From contig NZ_NHSK01000044.1 in assembly GCF_016653355.1 (NCBI RefSeq), forward strand, positions 1-38,279: a DNA stretch of 38,279 nucleotides, read 5' to 3'. Positions 7,740 to 17,799 of the stretch are shown in pieces (within the stretch, counting starts at the first letter, position 1; every line of letters starts with the position of its first letter). This DNA is from Rhodoplanes elegans (GTDB lineage: Bacteria > Pseudomonadota > Alphaproteobacteria > Rhizobiales > Xanthobacteraceae). A program made the position numbers and the translations under genes. The notes under the pieces are model-generated. The model saw only the letters and a program-made list of their open reading frames with translations. It searched no databases and was not told where the DNA came from.

Positions 7740-8980
7740 GCAAACATGTCCTGCGCCTTGATCAGGGCCTCGGTCAGACGGTCGACCTCTTCGACCGTGT
7801 TGTAAAGCCCGAAGCTGGCCCTGCAAGTGGCGGTGACGCCGAACCGCGCCAGGAGCGGCATCACGCAGTGGGTGCCGGCCCGCACTGCGATACCGGACCG
7901 GTCGATGATGGTGGCGATGTCGTGCGGATGGGCGCCTTTCATCTCGAACGAGACGATGGCCCCCTTCTCGCGCGCCGTGCCGATGATGCGGAGCGAGTTG
8001 ATCTCGCGCAGCCGGTCGGTGGCATAGGCGAGCAGCTTTTCCTCGTGCGTCCGGATGCGGTCGCGGCCGATGGAATTGATGTAGTCGAGCGCCGCGCCGA
8101 AGCCGATCGCCTGGACGATCGCCGGGGTGCCGGCCTCGAAGCGGTGCGGCGGGTCGCCGTAGGTGACCCGGTCCTCGAACACCTCGCGGATCATCTCGCC
8201 GCCGCCGAGGAAGGGCGGCATCTTGTCGAGAATGTCGTAGCGGGCGTAGAGGGCGCCGATGCCGCTCGGGCCATAGAGCTTGTGGCCCGTGATCACATAG
8301 AAGTCGCAGCCGATGTCCTGGACGTCGACGTCGAGATGCACCGAGCCCTGCGCGCCGTCGACCAGCACCGGAATGCCGCGGGCGTGCGCGATGCGCACCA
8401 CCTCCTTGACCGGCACCATGGTGCCGAGCCCGTTCGACATCTGGGTGATGGCGACGATCTTGGTACGGTCGGTCAGCAGCTTCTCGAACTCGTCGAGGAG
8501 AAAATTGCCCTCGTCGTCGACCGGCGCCCACTTGATCACGGCGCCCTGGCGCTCGCGCAGGAAATGCCACGGCACGATGTTGGAGTGGTGCTCCATGATC
8601 GAGAGGACGATCTCGTCGCCCTCCCCGATGCGCTCGCGCCCGAAGGTCTGTGCGACCAGGTTGATCGCCTCGGTGGCGTTGCGGGTGAAGACGATCTCCT
8701 CGGCGCGCGCCGCACCGATGAACGCCCGCACCTTCTCGCGCGCACCCTCGTAGCCTTCGGTGGCGGCATTCGCCAGGTAGTGCAGGCCACGGTGCACGTT
8801 GGCGTATTCGTGCGTGTAGGCGTGCGTCAGCCGATCGAGCACCGCGGTCGGCTTCTGGGCCGAGGCGGCGTTGTCGAGATAGACGAGCGGCTTGCCGTAG
8901 ACCTTCAGCGACAGCGCCGGAAAGTCCTCGCGGATGCGGGCGACGTCGTAGGAGCCGTTCTGTACCGCAGGATGGGTCAT
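7736..8980 (-). CDS. sufS: SufS-type (group II) cysteine desulfurase
   Basis: This 414-residue PLP enzyme mobilises sulfur from cysteine as a persulfide for SufB. PLP-lysine K234 lies in VITGHKLYGPSGIG and the active-site cysteine C372 in VRAGTHCVMPLL. Catalytic-loop and cofactor motifs DNAASAQKP (36-44), NATEAINLVA and MEHHSNIVPW are all intact. The short loop around C372 is the group II pattern; E. coli has GHHC where this protein has GTHC. No SufE or SufU gene is found in the window, so the sulfur acceptor is not evident here. The gene begins 39 bases after sufD and its stop overlaps the sufT start. Confidence 0.94.
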   Translation of the reverse strand: MTHPAVQNGSYDVARIREDFPALSLKVYGKPLVYLDNAASAQKPTAVLDRLTHAYTHEYANVHRGLHYLANAATEGYEGAREKVRAFIGAARAEEIVFTRNATEAINLVAQTFGRERIGEGDEIVLSIMEHHSNIVPWHFLRERQGAVIKWAPVDDEGNFLLDEFEKLLTDRTKIVAITQMSNGLGTMVPVKEVVRIAHARGIPVLVDGAQGSVHLDVDVQDIGCDFYVITGHKLYGPSGIGALYARYDILDKMPPFLGGGEMIREVFEDRVTYGDPPHRFEAGTPAIVQAIGFGAALDYINSIGRDRIRTHEEKLLAYATDRLREINSLRIIGTAREKGAIVSFEMKGAHPHDIATIIDRSGIAVRAGTHCVMPLLARFGVTATCRASFGLYNTVEEVDRLTEALIKAQDMFA

Positions 8981-9019
8981 GTGATGCGCACGCGCGGCCC
9001 CGACGGACCGCGTCTCGTG

Positions 9020-10366
9020 CTACTCCCGTGCCTCGAGCCACCGCGACGTCGCGGCCGTCAGGGCATCGCGGATGCCCTCGTTGGTCACCGTGTCGATCGC
9101 CTCGCCGACGAAGGACTGGATCAGCAGCGTCTCGGCCTCCTTCTTCGGGATGCCGCGCGCCATCAGGTAGAATAGCAGATCCTCGTCGAGCGAGCCGGCC
9201 GTCGCGCCATGGCCGCAGACGACGTCGTCGGCGAAGATCTCGAGCTCCGGCTTGTGGTCGGCTTCGGCCGTCTCCGACAGGAGGAGCGCGTGCGAGGCCA
9301 TCTTGCCGTCGGTCTTCTGCGCGTCGGGGCGCACCACGATCTTGCCCTGGAAGACGCTGCGGCTCTCGCCGTCGAGCACGCCCTTGAAGATCTCGCGGCT
9401 GACGCAGCCGCCGATCGCATGGTCGACGACGAGCGTCGCGTCGGCGTGCTGGCGGCCCTTCAGCATGGTTGCGCCGTTGAGCGACAGCGCGATTCCGGAG
9501 CCGTCGCAGCGCACGAAGAACTGGTTGCGCACCGCGGCGCCGCCGAGCGCGACGACGAGATCGTTGTAACGAACATGCGGGCCGAGCGCCGCCGTCAGCG
9601 TCGCGACGTGCAGGGCGGACGCGCCGTCGAGCCCGATCTTGACGTGATCGATCTCGGCGCCGTCGCCGGCGACGAGGTCGAGAGCGGTGTTGATCTGATA
9701 GTCGAGGCCGTCCGGCCCCTCGTGGCTCTCCACCAGCGTGACGGCCGCGCCGGCCCCGACGCTCACCAGCGAGCGGGTGTACACGGCCGCCGGCACCGGG
9801 CCGGTGAAGCAGAAGACGAGATGGATCGGCCGCGCGATCCTCGCGCCGGGCGCGACCCGGATCACGGCGCCGTCGCCCATGAACGCGGTGTTGAGCGCGA
9901 AGGCGACGTCCTTCTCGGCCGGGCTCTGGGCGCCGAGCTGCCCCGTCACCTCGGAGTCGCCCCGCGTCAGAGCATCGGCGAGCGAGCCGATCGACAGGCC
10001 GGGCTCCAGCCCGTCGAGATCCGAGAGGTCCTTCACCAGGACGCCGTCGGCGATCACGACGCGGCGCAGGTCGACACCGGCCAGGAGGGCGCCGGGGGCG
10101 CGCGCCCGCACCTTGCCGATCTCGCCCGGCGGCTGCGCCAGCGGCTTCGCCTCGCGCATCAGGGCGCGCAGATCCGTGTACTTCCAGGTCTCGACGCGCC
10201 GGGTCGGCAGGCCGGCAGCGGCGAAGGTCTCGAACGCGGCCGCGCGGCGCGCGCTCACCGGCGCCGCGCCGGGCAGCCGGTCCTTCACGCCGTCGAAGGC
10301 GGTCGCGATCGCCTGCTCGGCGTCGGTCCTCGCGGAATCGGTGTTGGCGGTCGTCGGTCGGGTCAT
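9020..10366 (-). CDS. sufD: Fe-S cluster scaffold subunit SufD
   Basis: This 448-residue subunit pairs with SufB and SufC in the SufBC2D scaffold. The N-terminal helical region (1-110) includes the family motif RRVETWKYTDLR, and the C-terminal two-thirds is the beta-helix core, ending with GHGATAGSLDEDLLFYLMARGIPKKEAETLLI. These match SufD better than SufB. The ATG at 10366 was chosen because it begins the conserved N-terminal domain; the 47 extra in-frame residues upstream are Arg/Pro-rich and overlap the space after sufC. The ribosome site there is weak (GGATGA), which is compatible with coupling to sufC, 49 bases upstream. Confidence 0.92.
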   Translation of the reverse strand: MTRPTTANTDSARTDAEQAIATAFDGVKDRLPGAAPVSARRAAAFETFAAAGLPTRRVETWKYTDLRALMREAKPLAQPPGEIGKVRARAPGALLAGVDLRRVVIADGVLVKDLSDLDGLEPGLSIGSLADALTRGDSEVTGQLGAQSPAEKDVAFALNTAFMGDGAVIRVAPGARIARPIHLVFCFTGPVPAAVYTRSLVSVGAGAAVTLVESHEGPDGLDYQINTALDLVAGDGAEIDHVKIGLDGASALHVATLTAALGPHVRYNDLVVALGGAAVRNQFFVRCDGSGIALSLNGATMLKGRQHADATLVVDHAIGGCVSREIFKGVLDGESRSVFQGKIVVRPDAQKTDGKMASHALLLSETAEADHKPELEIFADDVVCGHGATAGSLDEDLLFYLMARGIPKKEAETLLIQSFVGEAIDTVTNEGIRDALTAATSRWLEARE

Positions 10367-10415
10367 GATCAGGTCATCCGGAATTCGTCGCGGGCTCGGA
10401 GGGCGCGATCTGCGA

Positions 10416-11174
10416 TCAGGCCGCCGCCTCCTGCTCGTAGTCGGCGTAGCCCTTGGCCTCAAGCTCGTGCGCCAGCTCTTTGCCGCCGGTGCGAACGATA
10501 CGACCACGCGAAAACACGTGGACGATGTCCGGGACGATGTGGTTGAGCAGCCGCTGATAGTGCGTGATCACGATCATGCCGCGCTCGGGCGAGCGCAGCC
10601 GGTTCACGCCCTCGGCCGCGATCTTCAGCGCGTCGATGTCCAGCCCCGAGTCGGTCTCGTCGAGGATCGCGAGCTTGGGCTGGAGCAGCGCCATCTGCAG
10701 CACCTCGGCGCGCTTCTTCTCGCCGCCCGAGAAGCCGACATTGACGGGGCGCTTGAGCATCTCGGGATCGATCGAGAGGTTCTTGGCCTCCTCGCGCACC
10801 CGCTTCATGAACTCCGGCGTCGAGAGCTCCGGCTCGCCGCGCTTCTTGCGCTGCGCGTTCATCGCGGTCCGCAGGAACGTCATGGTGGCGACGCCCGGGA
10901 TCTCCATCGGATACTGGAAGGCGAGGAACAGGCCCGCCGCGGCGCGCTCGTCCGGCGCCATGTCCAGCAGCTCTACGCCGTCGAGCAGCGCCTCGCCGCC
11001 GGTCACCTCGTAGCCGTCCTTGCCGGACAGCACATGCGCCAGCGTCGACTTGCCCGAGCCGTTCGGGCCCATGATGGCATGCACCTCGCCCGGGTTCACG
11101 GTGAGGTTCACGCCCCGGAGGATCTGACGGTCCTCGACGGAGGCCTCGAGGTTCTTGATTTCCAGAAGCGACAT
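10416..11174 (-). CDS. sufC: Fe-S cluster assembly ATPase SufC
   Basis: This 252-residue ABC-type ATPase drives conformational changes of the SufBC2D scaffold and does not transport anything. Walker A is GPNGSGKST (36-44), the ABC signature is FSGGEKKRAEV and Walker B is LAILDETDSGLDIDAL, where the DETDSGLD form is typical of SufC. The H-loop histidine is in MIVITHYQRLL. The ATG at 11174 follows a GAGGTGA ribosome site. Its position between sufB and sufD is the usual one. Confidence 0.96.
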   Translation of the reverse strand: MSLLEIKNLEASVEDRQILRGVNLTVNPGEVHAIMGPNGSGKSTLAHVLSGKDGYEVTGGEALLDGVELLDMAPDERAAAGLFLAFQYPMEIPGVATMTFLRTAMNAQRKKRGEPELSTPEFMKRVREEAKNLSIDPEMLKRPVNVGFSGGEKKRAEVLQMALLQPKLAILDETDSGLDIDALKIAAEGVNRLRSPERGMIVITHYQRLLNHIVPDIVHVFSRGRIVRTGGKELAHELEAKGYADYEQEAAA

Positions 11175-11287
11175 TTCGATTTCACCTCGTGTTGTCCCGC
11201 CCTGCATCGCAGCGGCCGGGCGTCACGCGTCAAATGGGATGAGGGTCCGCGCGGCGTGTCTGCACATCGCCGCCGCGGACGTGTCGA

Positions 11288-12787
11288 TCAGCCGACCGAG
11301 CCTTCGAGGCTGATGGAGATCAGCTTCTGCGCCTCGACGGCGAACTCCATCGGCAGGTGCTGGAGCACGTCGCGCACGAAGCCGTTGACGACCAGCGCCA
11401 CCGCTTCTTCCGGCGAGAGACCGCGCTGCATGCAGTAGAACAGCATGTCCTCGGAGATCTTCGAGGTGGTCGCCTCGTGCTCGAACACGGCGGAGGCGTT
11501 CTTCGCCTCGATGTACGGCACCGTGTGGGCGCCGCAGTGCGAGCCGATCAGCAGCGAGTCGCAGTTGGTGAAGTTGCGCGCGCCGGTCGCCTTGCGGTGC
11601 GCCGAGACGAGGCCCCGATAGGTGTTGTCGGAGCGCCCCGCCGCGATGCCCTTGGAGATGATCCGGCTCGTCGTGTTCTTGCCGAGATGGATCATCTTGG
11701 TGCCGGAATCGACCTGCTGGCGGCCGTTCGAGATCGCGATCGAGTAGAATTCGCCGCGCGAGCCCTCGCCGCGCAGGATGCAGCTCGGGTACTTCCAGGT
11801 GATGGCCGAGCCGGTCTCCACCTGGGTCCACGAGATCTTCGAGCGCGCCCCGCGGCAGTCGCCCCGCTTGGTGACGAAGTTGTAGATGCCGCCCTTGCCT
11901 TCCGAGTCGCCCGGGTACCAGTTCTGGACCGTCGAGTACTTGATCTCGGCGTCGTCGAGCGCGATCAGCTCGACCACGGCGGCGTGGAGCTGGTTTTCGT
12001 CGCGGCGCGGCGCCGTGCAGCCTTCCAGGTAGCTCACATAGGAGCCCTTGTCGGCGATGATCAGCGTGCGCTCGAACTGGCCCGTGTTCTTCTCGTTGAT
12101 GCGGAAATAGGTCGACAGCTCCATCGGGCAGCGCACGCCCGGCGGGATGTAGACGAAGGAGCCGTCCGAGAACACGGCCGAGTTCAGGGTGGCGAAGAAG
12201 TTGTCGGTCACCGGCACGACCGAGCCGAGATACTTCTGCACCAGCTCGGGATGCTCGTGCACGGCCTCCGAGATCGGCATGAAGATCACGCCGGCCTTCT
12301 TCAGCTCCTCCTTGAAGGTGGTCGCCACCGAGACCGAATCGAACACCGCGTCGACCGCGACCCGGGTGCCGCCGGCCGGGCCTTCGGTCCCGTCCTCGCG
12401 CACCACGCCGGCGAGGATCTCCTGCTCGCGCAGCGGGATGCCCAGCTTCTCGTAGGTCCGCAGGATCTCCGGATCGACGTCGTCGAGCGACTTCGGCGCC
12501 ACGAAGGCCTTCGGGGCGGCGTAGTAGTAGAGGTCGGCGTAGTCGATCTTCGGATAATCGACGCGCGCCCAGGTCGGCTCGTCCATGGTGAGCCAGCGCC
12601 GATAGGCGTCCAGCCGCCACTCCAGCAGCCAGGCGGGCTCGTTCTTCTTGGCGGAGATGAAGCGGACGATGTCCTCGGACAGTCCCTTCGGCGCCTTCTC
12701 GGTCTCGATCTGCGTCTCGAAACCGTACTTGTACTGGTCGACGTCGATGCTCTTGACCTGCTCGACGGTCTCCTGCACGGCCGGCAT
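11288..12787 (-). CDS. sufB: Fe-S cluster scaffold subunit SufB
   Basis: This 499-residue protein is the main scaffold on which the Fe-S cluster is built. Length and the whole N-terminal pattern match SufB ([17 protein letters not shown], then [10 protein letters not shown]). The core has [19 protein letters not shown], the [20 protein letters not shown] stretch and a following conserved cysteine, GDCRG. The C-terminal region near [15 protein letters not shown] is also typical. The ATG at 12787 has a clear GGAGGG ribosome site. A 113-base space separates it from sufC and 137 bases from the desulfurase upstream. Neither gap contains an obvious terminator. Confidence 0.96.
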   Translation of the reverse strand: MPAVQETVEQVKSIDVDQYKYGFETQIETEKAPKGLSEDIVRFISAKKNEPAWLLEWRLDAYRRWLTMDEPTWARVDYPKIDYADLYYYAAPKAFVAPKSLDDVDPEILRTYEKLGIPLREQEILAGVVREDGTEGPAGGTRVAVDAVFDSVSVATTFKEELKKAGVIFMPISEAVHEHPELVQKYLGSVVPVTDNFFATLNSAVFSDGSFVYIPPGVRCPMELSTYFRINEKNTGQFERTLIIADKGSYVSYLEGCTAPRRDENQLHAAVVELIALDDAEIKYSTVQNWYPGDSEGKGGIYNFVTKRGDCRGARSKISWTQVETGSAITWKYPSCILRGEGSRGEFYSIAISNGRQQVDSGTKMIHLGKNTTSRIISKGIAAGRSDNTYRGLVSAHRKATGARNFTNCDSLLIGSHCGAHTVPYIEAKNASAVFEHEATTSKISEDMLFYCMQRGLSPEEAVALVVNGFVRDVLQHLPMEFAVEAQKLISISLEGSVG

Positions 12788-12924
12788 CTCATTCCCTCCA
12801 CTGCGGTTTCAAGGACCGCGGGTTGGATGTTGCCCTATGGTGTTCGTCCTGCGGAAGATCACCTGCGATGATGAACGGGGCGGTTGCGGCCGGTCGGGTC
12901 CCGACCGGCTCACATGTGAACGGG

Positions 12925-14106
12925 TCACGCGGCAATACCGCATCCTCCCTTAGATAGTCTACGTACGAGCTGCTTCCAAGCGTCGACGAAGGTCGAAACG
13001 TCGCGTTCACTGGTTGTCGGGCCGAGGCTCACCCGCACGGCGCCGGCGGCCAGATCGGCCGGCACGCCCATCGCGGCGAGCACCTGCGAGGCGCCGACCT
13101 TGCCGGACGAGCAGGCCGCACCAGACGATACGGCGACGCCGGCGAGGTCGAGAGCGATCACGGCCGTTTCGGCCTTCAGGCCGGGATGCGTCAGGAGGCT
13201 GGTGTTGGGCAGGCGCGGCGCGCCTTGCGCGATCACCACGGTCCCGGGGGCGGCCGCCGCCGCTCCGGCTTCCAGGGCGTCGCGCAGCGCCGCCATGGCG
13301 GCGCCGGCGGTGGCGAGATCGCGCACCGCTGCGGCCGCCGCCGCGCCGAAGCCGGCGATCGCCGCGACGTTCTCGGTGCCGGCGCGGGCGCCGCGCTCCT
13401 GCCCGCCGCCCGTCAGCACCGGCGCGGTGACGTGGATGTCGCCGGACCGCAGCACCAGGGCTCCGACACCCTTCGGACCGCCGATCTTGTGGCCGGACAG
13501 CGTCATCAGGTCGGCCCCGAGCGCCGCGATGTCACAGGGAAGCTTTCCGGCGCTCTGGACGGCATCGACATGCAGGATCCCTCCGGCCGCGTGGACCAGC
13601 TCCGCCGCGGCGGCGATCGGCTGCACCACCCCGGTCTCGTTGTTCGCATGCATGAGCGATACCAACGGCCGAAGCCCAATCTTTTCAACGGCAAGCGTCG
13701 CCAGCCGGGCTTCCAAGGCGGCCAGATCGACAATTCCGTCGGACGTCACCGGCAGGATGTCGACAGCGTTCGTCGGAAACCGGCCACCGGCCCGCACCGA
13801 CGGATGTTCGATCGCCGACACCAGGAGCCGGTCGCGCGGCGCCGCGTCCGGTCCGACCGCGAGCCCCGGCGTCAGGGCCAGGGTGTTGGCCTCGGTGCCG
13901 CCCGAGGTGAAGACGACGTTCCGCGGCGCCGCGCCGACCAGCCGGGCGACGACGGCGCGGGCGTCCTCGACCAGTGCACGGGCCGCCCGTCCCTCGGCAT
14001 GTACGGAGGACGGGTTGCCGGCGTCGAGCGCCGCCAGCATCGCGGCACGCGCCTCCGGGCGCAGCGGCGCGGTGGCGTTCCAATCGAGATAGGCGCGCTC
14101 GCTCAT
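12925..14106 (-). CDS. iscS: IscS/NifS-type (group I) cysteine desulfurase heading the SUF operon
   Basis: This 393-residue PLP-dependent desulfurase has the group I pattern: starting YLDWNATAPL, substrate-site HANNETG (153-159), PLP-lysine K207 in LSGHKIGGPKG, and the active-site cysteine C332 in the long flexible loop VSSGAACSSGKV. It supplies sulfur from cysteine, here presumably to the Suf scaffold. It leads the operon, so the cell makes two desulfurases of different groups from one transcript, an arrangement common in alphaproteobacteria. Other substrates such as tRNA thiolation are possible. It is somewhat Ala-rich and close to a NifS-like protein in sequence; iscS is used as the nearest familiar symbol. 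Confidence 0.88.
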   Translation of the reverse strand: MSERAYLDWNATAPLRPEARAAMLAALDAGNPSSVHAEGRAARALVEDARAVVARLVGAAPRNVVFTSGGTEANTLALTPGLAVGPDAAPRDRLLVSAIEHPSVRAGGRFPTNAVDILPVTSDGIVDLAALEARLATLAVEKIGLRPLVSLMHANNETGVVQPIAAAAELVHAAGGILHVDAVQSAGKLPCDIAALGADLMTLSGHKIGGPKGVGALVLRSGDIHVTAPVLTGGGQERGARAGTENVAAIAGFGAAAAAAVRDLATAGAAMAALRDALEAGAAAAAPGTVVIAQGAPRLPNTSLLTHPGLKAETAVIALDLAGVAVSSGAACSSGKVGASQVLAAMGVPADLAAGAVRVSLGPTTSERDVSTFVDAWKQLVRRLSKGGCGIAA

Positions 14107-14310
14107 GGTCTTGGGGCGGAGTTCCGGGTCCGAGAGAGGTACGAGGCCGCGGTCCGGGCGGATCAGCCGCCGGCCCCATCGCGGACGGCATTCCGGGCGA
14201 CGGGCCGGCCCGGCTGCGCCGGCTGCACGAAAACCTTGCTTTTCGCCCCGGTGCTCATGCTAGACCATGGCGCCGCGCCACCGACCGGCGTCACCGCCGT
14301 CCAACGGCCA

Positions 14311-14330
14311 GGAACCATTCCGGAAATTCG
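14311..14330. promoter_or_regulatory. Candidate operator: GAA-N3-TTC dyad at the SUF promoter
   Basis: The sequence reads GGAACCATTCC immediately followed by GGAAATTC, giving overlapping GAA/TTC inverted repeats just downstream of the predicted SUF transcription start. Irr iron-control elements have a GAA-N3-TTC core, so an iron-responsive operator is possible. The flanks lack the A/T-rich arms of a good Irr site, so this is only a candidate. Confidence 0.25.
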
Positions 14331-14342
14331 AGGCGTCGTAGT

Positions 14343-14372
14343 CAGATAGGCGGGCCACGCCGGCGACGTCAA
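14343..14372 (-). promoter_or_regulatory. Candidate sigma-70 promoter of the SUF operon
   Basis: Reading the minus strand, TTGACG (14372-14367) is followed after 18 bases by TATCTG (14348-14343). It points toward iscS and would leave a leader of about 230 bases. The -35 is good, the -10 moderate and the leader long, so another promoter closer to the gene is possible. Confidence 0.4.
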
Positions 14373-14437
14373 GGGCGCCGCGGCGGGGTCGGGGCGGCGG
14401 TGCCGCAGCACTGCCCGGCAGGACGAGGTTCGAGAGC

Positions 14438-15118
14438 ATGCCTGAGGTCATCTTCAACGGGTCCGCCGGCCGGATCGAGGGGCGCTATCACCCGTCGCGG
14501 GTGAAGAACGCGCCGATCGCCATCGTGCTGCATCCGCATCCGCAGTTCGGCGGCACGATGAACCACCAGATCGTCTACCAGCTCTATTACGCCTTCGCGC
14601 ACCGCAACTTTTCGGTGCTGCGCTTCAACTTCCGCGGGGTCGGCCGCAGCCAGGGCTCGTTCGATCACGGCCAGGGCGAGCTGTCCGACGCCGCCTCGGC
14701 GCTCGACTGGGCCCAGGCCATCAATCCGGAGGCGCGCGGCTGCTGGATCGCCGGCTTCTCGTTCGGCGCCTGGATCGGCATGCAGCTGCTGATGCGGCGG
14801 CCCGAGATCGAGGGCTTCATCTCGATCGCCCCGCCGGCCAATCTCTACGACTTCTCGTTCCTGGCCCCCTGCCCGTCGTCCGGCCTGATCGTCCATGGCG
14901 AGCGCGACGCCGTCGTGCCCTACAAGGACGTCCAGACGCTGGTCGAGAAGCTCAAGACCCAGAAGGGCATCGTCATCGAGCAGAAGGTGATCCCGTCGGC
15001 GAACCACTTCTTCGACCAGAAGATCGAGCCGCTGATGCAGGCCATCACCTCGTATCTCGACAAGCGCCTCGCCACCGCGACCACCCGCCCCGAGCCGCGC
15101 GGCCGCCGCACCGGCTGA
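14438..15118 (+). CDS. Alpha/beta hydrolase (COG2945-like)
   Basis: This 226-residue cytoplasmic protein has the alpha/beta hydrolase fold. The oxyanion-hole region is HPHPQFGGTMNH (32-43), the nucleophile elbow is GFSFG with S108, and the rest of the triad is probably D157 in HGERDAVVP and H190 in SANHFF. The fold is complete in a short form without a lid domain. It resembles the small uncharacterised hydrolases often annotated as esterases or dienelactone-hydrolase-like; the substrate cannot be read from the sequence. It diverges from the SUF operon, and hydrolases of this kind are remembered next to SUF genes in relatives, but no functional link is known. Confidence 0.8.
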   Translation: MPEVIFNGSAGRIEGRYHPSRVKNAPIAIVLHPHPQFGGTMNHQIVYQLYYAFAHRNFSVLRFNFRGVGRSQGSFDHGQGELSDAASALDWAQAINPEARGCWIAGFSFGAWIGMQLLMRRPEIEGFISIAPPANLYDFSFLAPCPSSGLIVHGERDAVVPYKDVQTLVEKLKTQKGIVIEQKVIPSANHFFDQKIEPLMQAITSYLDKRLATATTRPEPRGRRTG

Positions 15119-15125
15119 TCCCGAC

Positions 15126-15140
15126 CCGGCCCTCGGCCGG
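15126..15140. terminator. Small hairpin between convergent hydrolase and chemoreceptor genes
   Basis: CCGGCC and GGCCGG pair around a CTC loop in the 45-base space between two converging stop codons. The position suits a bidirectional terminator, but there is no T-run on either side. Confidence 0.3.
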
Positions 15141-15163
15141 CGAGCGCCCCGTCACGCCGCCGG

Positions 15164-17278
15164 TCAGGCGGCCCGGACGGTCGCCAGGAACTTCTCGACC
15201 TCGAGCTCCAGCCGGTTGCTCTCGCCGGCGAGCGCCCGCGCCGAAGCGAGAACCTCGGCCGAAGCCGCTCCGGTCTCGCCGGCGCCGCGACTCACCGCTC
15301 CGATGGTCGTCGCCACCGTGCCGGCGCCGGTCGACGCCTCCTGCACCTCGCGGCCGATCTCCGACGTCACGGCGCCCTGCGCCTCGACGGTCGCGGCGAT
15401 GGTCGACGCGATCGTGGCGATGCGGCCGATGGTCGAGCCGATCTCCTTGATGGCGGCGACCGAGTCCTCGGTGGCCGCCTGCATGCCGGCGATCTGGCCG
15501 GAGATCTCGCCGGTCGCCTTGGCGGTCTGCCCGGCCAGCGCCTTCACCTCCTGGGCGACGACCGCGAAGCCCTTGCCGGCCTCGCCGGCCCGGGCCGCCT
15601 CGATCGTGGCGTTGAGGGCCAGCAGGTTGGTCTGCTCGGCGATCGCCGTGATCAGCTTGACGACGTCGCCGATGCGGGCGGCGGCCTGGGACAGCTCGCC
15701 GATCCGCCGGTCGGTCTGCTCGGCCTGGCGGACCGCCTCGGCGGCGATGCGGGTCGAGTCCTTCACCTGGCGGCTGATCTCGTCGACCGACCGGGTCATC
15801 TCGCCGGTCGCCGTGGCGACGTTGCGGATGCTGGTCGACGCCTGCTCCGAGGTCGACGCCGCGGTGGCGGACAGGTCGCGGGTCGTCTCGGCCGTCCGGG
15901 TCAGGGTGCCGGCCGACGCCTCGAGCTGGGTGGCCGCCGACGACACCGTCTCGACGATCTCGCCGACCGCCGCCTCGAAGGATTCGGCGAGCCGGTGCAT
16001 CTCCCGGCGGCGAGTTTCGGCCGCGCGGCCTTCCGCTTCGGCCTGCGCCTCGGCGTCGCGCCGCGCCGTCTCGGCTGCCTTCACCTTGAACGCCTCGACG
16101 GCACGGGCGATCTCGCCGATCTCGTCGCCGCGGTCGACGCCGGGCAGCGCGACGTCGAGGTCGCCATTCGCCAGCGCCCGCATCCCGCCGGTGAGCTGCG
16201 ACAGCGGCCGGCCGATCCGCCGCCAGGCGATCAGAATGCCGACGAGGCCGACCATGACGGCGAGTGCCAGCACGCCGGCGTTAATCAGGAGCCCGCTCCG
16301 GGCGGCCGCCGCGCCCGCCTCGGCATGCGCGATGATCGCCTCGAGCGCCCGGGTCGAGATGGCGACCAGCGCATCGAGCGACACATTGGCGATGCGGACA
16401 TACTCGTCGTTGCCGATCGGCGACTCGCGCCCCTCGCTCAACGCCTTCTCGATCTCGGCGCGCGCCTTCGGATAGGTCTCGAAGCGCTTCGTCTGGGCGT
16501 CCGCGACCGCAGCCACCACGGCCGCCGGCACGCCGGGCCGGACCGCCAGGCCCTTCACGACCTGCCAGGCCGCATCGGTCTGGCCGCCGAGCGCCTGGCG
16601 CTGGTCGCGCAGCTCCGGCGGCAGGGCACGCTTCTGCAGGATCTGCTGGACCGCGGTGCGCTCGCGGCCGCCGGCCGCCCGCGCCAGCCAGGCCGCGTCC
16701 TTGATGCCGACGAGCTCGGCGACCACCGGATCGACCATGCGGATCTTGTCGCCGAGCGCGGCCGAGACCCGCTCGTACTCGTTGCCGATGGTCTGCGCCG
16801 TCTGGAACCACTCCTTGGCGAGACCCGCCGGACGCTCCTTCAGCGGCAGCTTGACGGCGGCGTCGGCCTTGGCACGCACCGCGGCGACATCGGCCAGCAT
16901 GCGGCGCAGCGTTCCCGGGACATCGCCGTCGGCGCAGCGCAGCCGGCTACAGGCCGCCAGCACGGTCTCGATCGCCGGCGCGGCTTTGCTCCGGAACGTC
17001 GCGAACTGTTCGCCGAGGCGGGCATCGGCCGGCGCCTCGGCCTGCAGGGCGACGAACATCATGCCGCGCTCCACCACGGTGTTCTGGATGACGTCGAACA
17101 GCGCCCGGTTGGCGACGGCGGCCTCCTCCATTTCCGCCGTGAGCGCGGCCTGCGTCCACGACTCGCGCAGCGCCAGACCGGCCTGAACGCCCATGATGAC
17201 GGCGCTGACGCCGAACAGCGCATAGAGCGTGGTGGTGATCTTGAGGCCGCGAGCGGAGCGGGTCGACAAGGAGGTCAT
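15164..17278 (-). CDS. Methyl-accepting chemotaxis protein (transmembrane chemoreceptor)
   Basis: This 704-residue receptor senses a periplasmic signal and controls the CheA kinase. TM1 is at about 15-36, followed by a large mainly helical periplasmic domain (37-328). TM2 is at 329-351 ([21 protein letters not shown]), a HAMP domain at about 352-404, and the signalling coiled coil has its hairpin tip at 548-575 ([20 protein letters not shown] and on). The sensor begins with an ERG-containing helix ([12 protein letters not shown]), reminiscent of nitrate/nitrite-sensing (NIT) domains, but ligand assignment is unsupported. There is no C-terminal CheR-docking pentapeptide. The ATG at 17278 is preferred over 17287 because a GGGA lies at a usable distance. 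No other chemotaxis gene is nearby. Confidence 0.93.
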   Translation of the reverse strand: MTSLSTRSARGLKITTTLYALFGVSAVIMGVQAGLALRESWTQAALTAEMEEAAVANRALFDVIQNTVVERGMMFVALQAEAPADARLGEQFATFRSKAAPAIETVLAACSRLRCADGDVPGTLRRMLADVAAVRAKADAAVKLPLKERPAGLAKEWFQTAQTIGNEYERVSAALGDKIRMVDPVVAELVGIKDAAWLARAAGGRERTAVQQILQKRALPPELRDQRQALGGQTDAAWQVVKGLAVRPGVPAAVVAAVADAQTKRFETYPKARAEIEKALSEGRESPIGNDEYVRIANVSLDALVAISTRALEAIIAHAEAGAAAARSGLLINAGVLALAVMVGLVGILIAWRRIGRPLSQLTGGMRALANGDLDVALPGVDRGDEIGEIARAVEAFKVKAAETARRDAEAQAEAEGRAAETRRREMHRLAESFEAAVGEIVETVSSAATQLEASAGTLTRTAETTRDLSATAASTSEQASTSIRNVATATGEMTRSVDEISRQVKDSTRIAAEAVRQAEQTDRRIGELSQAAARIGDVVKLITAIAEQTNLLALNATIEAARAGEAGKGFAVVAQEVKALAGQTAKATGEISGQIAGMQAATEDSVAAIKEIGSTIGRIATIASTIAATVEAQGAVTSEIGREVQEASTGAGTVATTIGAVSRGAGETGAASAEVLASARALAGESNRLELEVEKFLATVRAA

Positions 17279-17799
17279 CGGGGACATGTCCCGGGGCTGC
17301 GCGGCCGGCCGCGGTCGAGCGCCGGGCCCCACCGGAAGAATTTCCGCGGCATGCGGCAGTAGAACCAAAGTTATTTAAGAAATTCTGACGAGATCGTGCC
17401 GCGCCGGATCGCAGACCGCAGCCCGATGCTTCCTCTATCGAAACGAAAAGCCGGACCATAACTTTCGGTTGCGCGGATCACGCCGCGGCGGATCGCGGCG
17501 CGGCGAAGCGAGAGGCGCCGTCGCGCCTCGTCGGCCCGCCGTGGCCGCACGACGACGCTTTGCCCGACGCCGGCCCCGCGACCGCTCCCGATTGCATCGG
17601 CGCCCCGACCGGGCTTCGGCGGACGGCGGGGTCTGCGGGCGCGCCGTTTGAAATCGGCGATGGACCTGATACATCACCGGCCCGAGGCCGGGTGCGTCGA
17701 GCGCGCCCGCGCGCGGTTCGCCACGACGCTTCCGGCGATGCCTGTTCGGCGGCGCGACGCGACCGCGACGCCTGTCTCCCCGCAGCGAGGACGAGGGTC
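17279..17799. other. Divergent intergenic region between chemoreceptor and tyrS
   Basis: This 521-bp region contains no gene I can support. Short open frames on both strands have Arg/Ala-rich, low-information translations. The first part next to the chemoreceptor (about 17365-17395) is A/T-rich and may hold its promoter. A weak TTGAAA (17648-17653), 16-base spacer, TACATC (17670-17675) pair could serve tyrS. Confidence 0.45.

Larger units (their letters stand above)
14107..14437. other. Divergent intergenic region: SUF operon control region
   Basis: This 331-bp region separates the SUF operon from the divergent alpha/beta hydrolase and contains no gene. It holds the candidate SUF promoter (14343-14372) and a nearby GAA-N3-TTC dyad (14311-14321). 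The Rrf2-family regulator gene that often heads this operon is not present in the window. Confidence 0.55.

Noticed and set aside
7868-12871. Long plus-strand frames antisense to the SUF genes
   Set aside because: They are frame shadows of sufS, sufD and sufB; translations are rich in His, Asp, Val and Arg with no domain.
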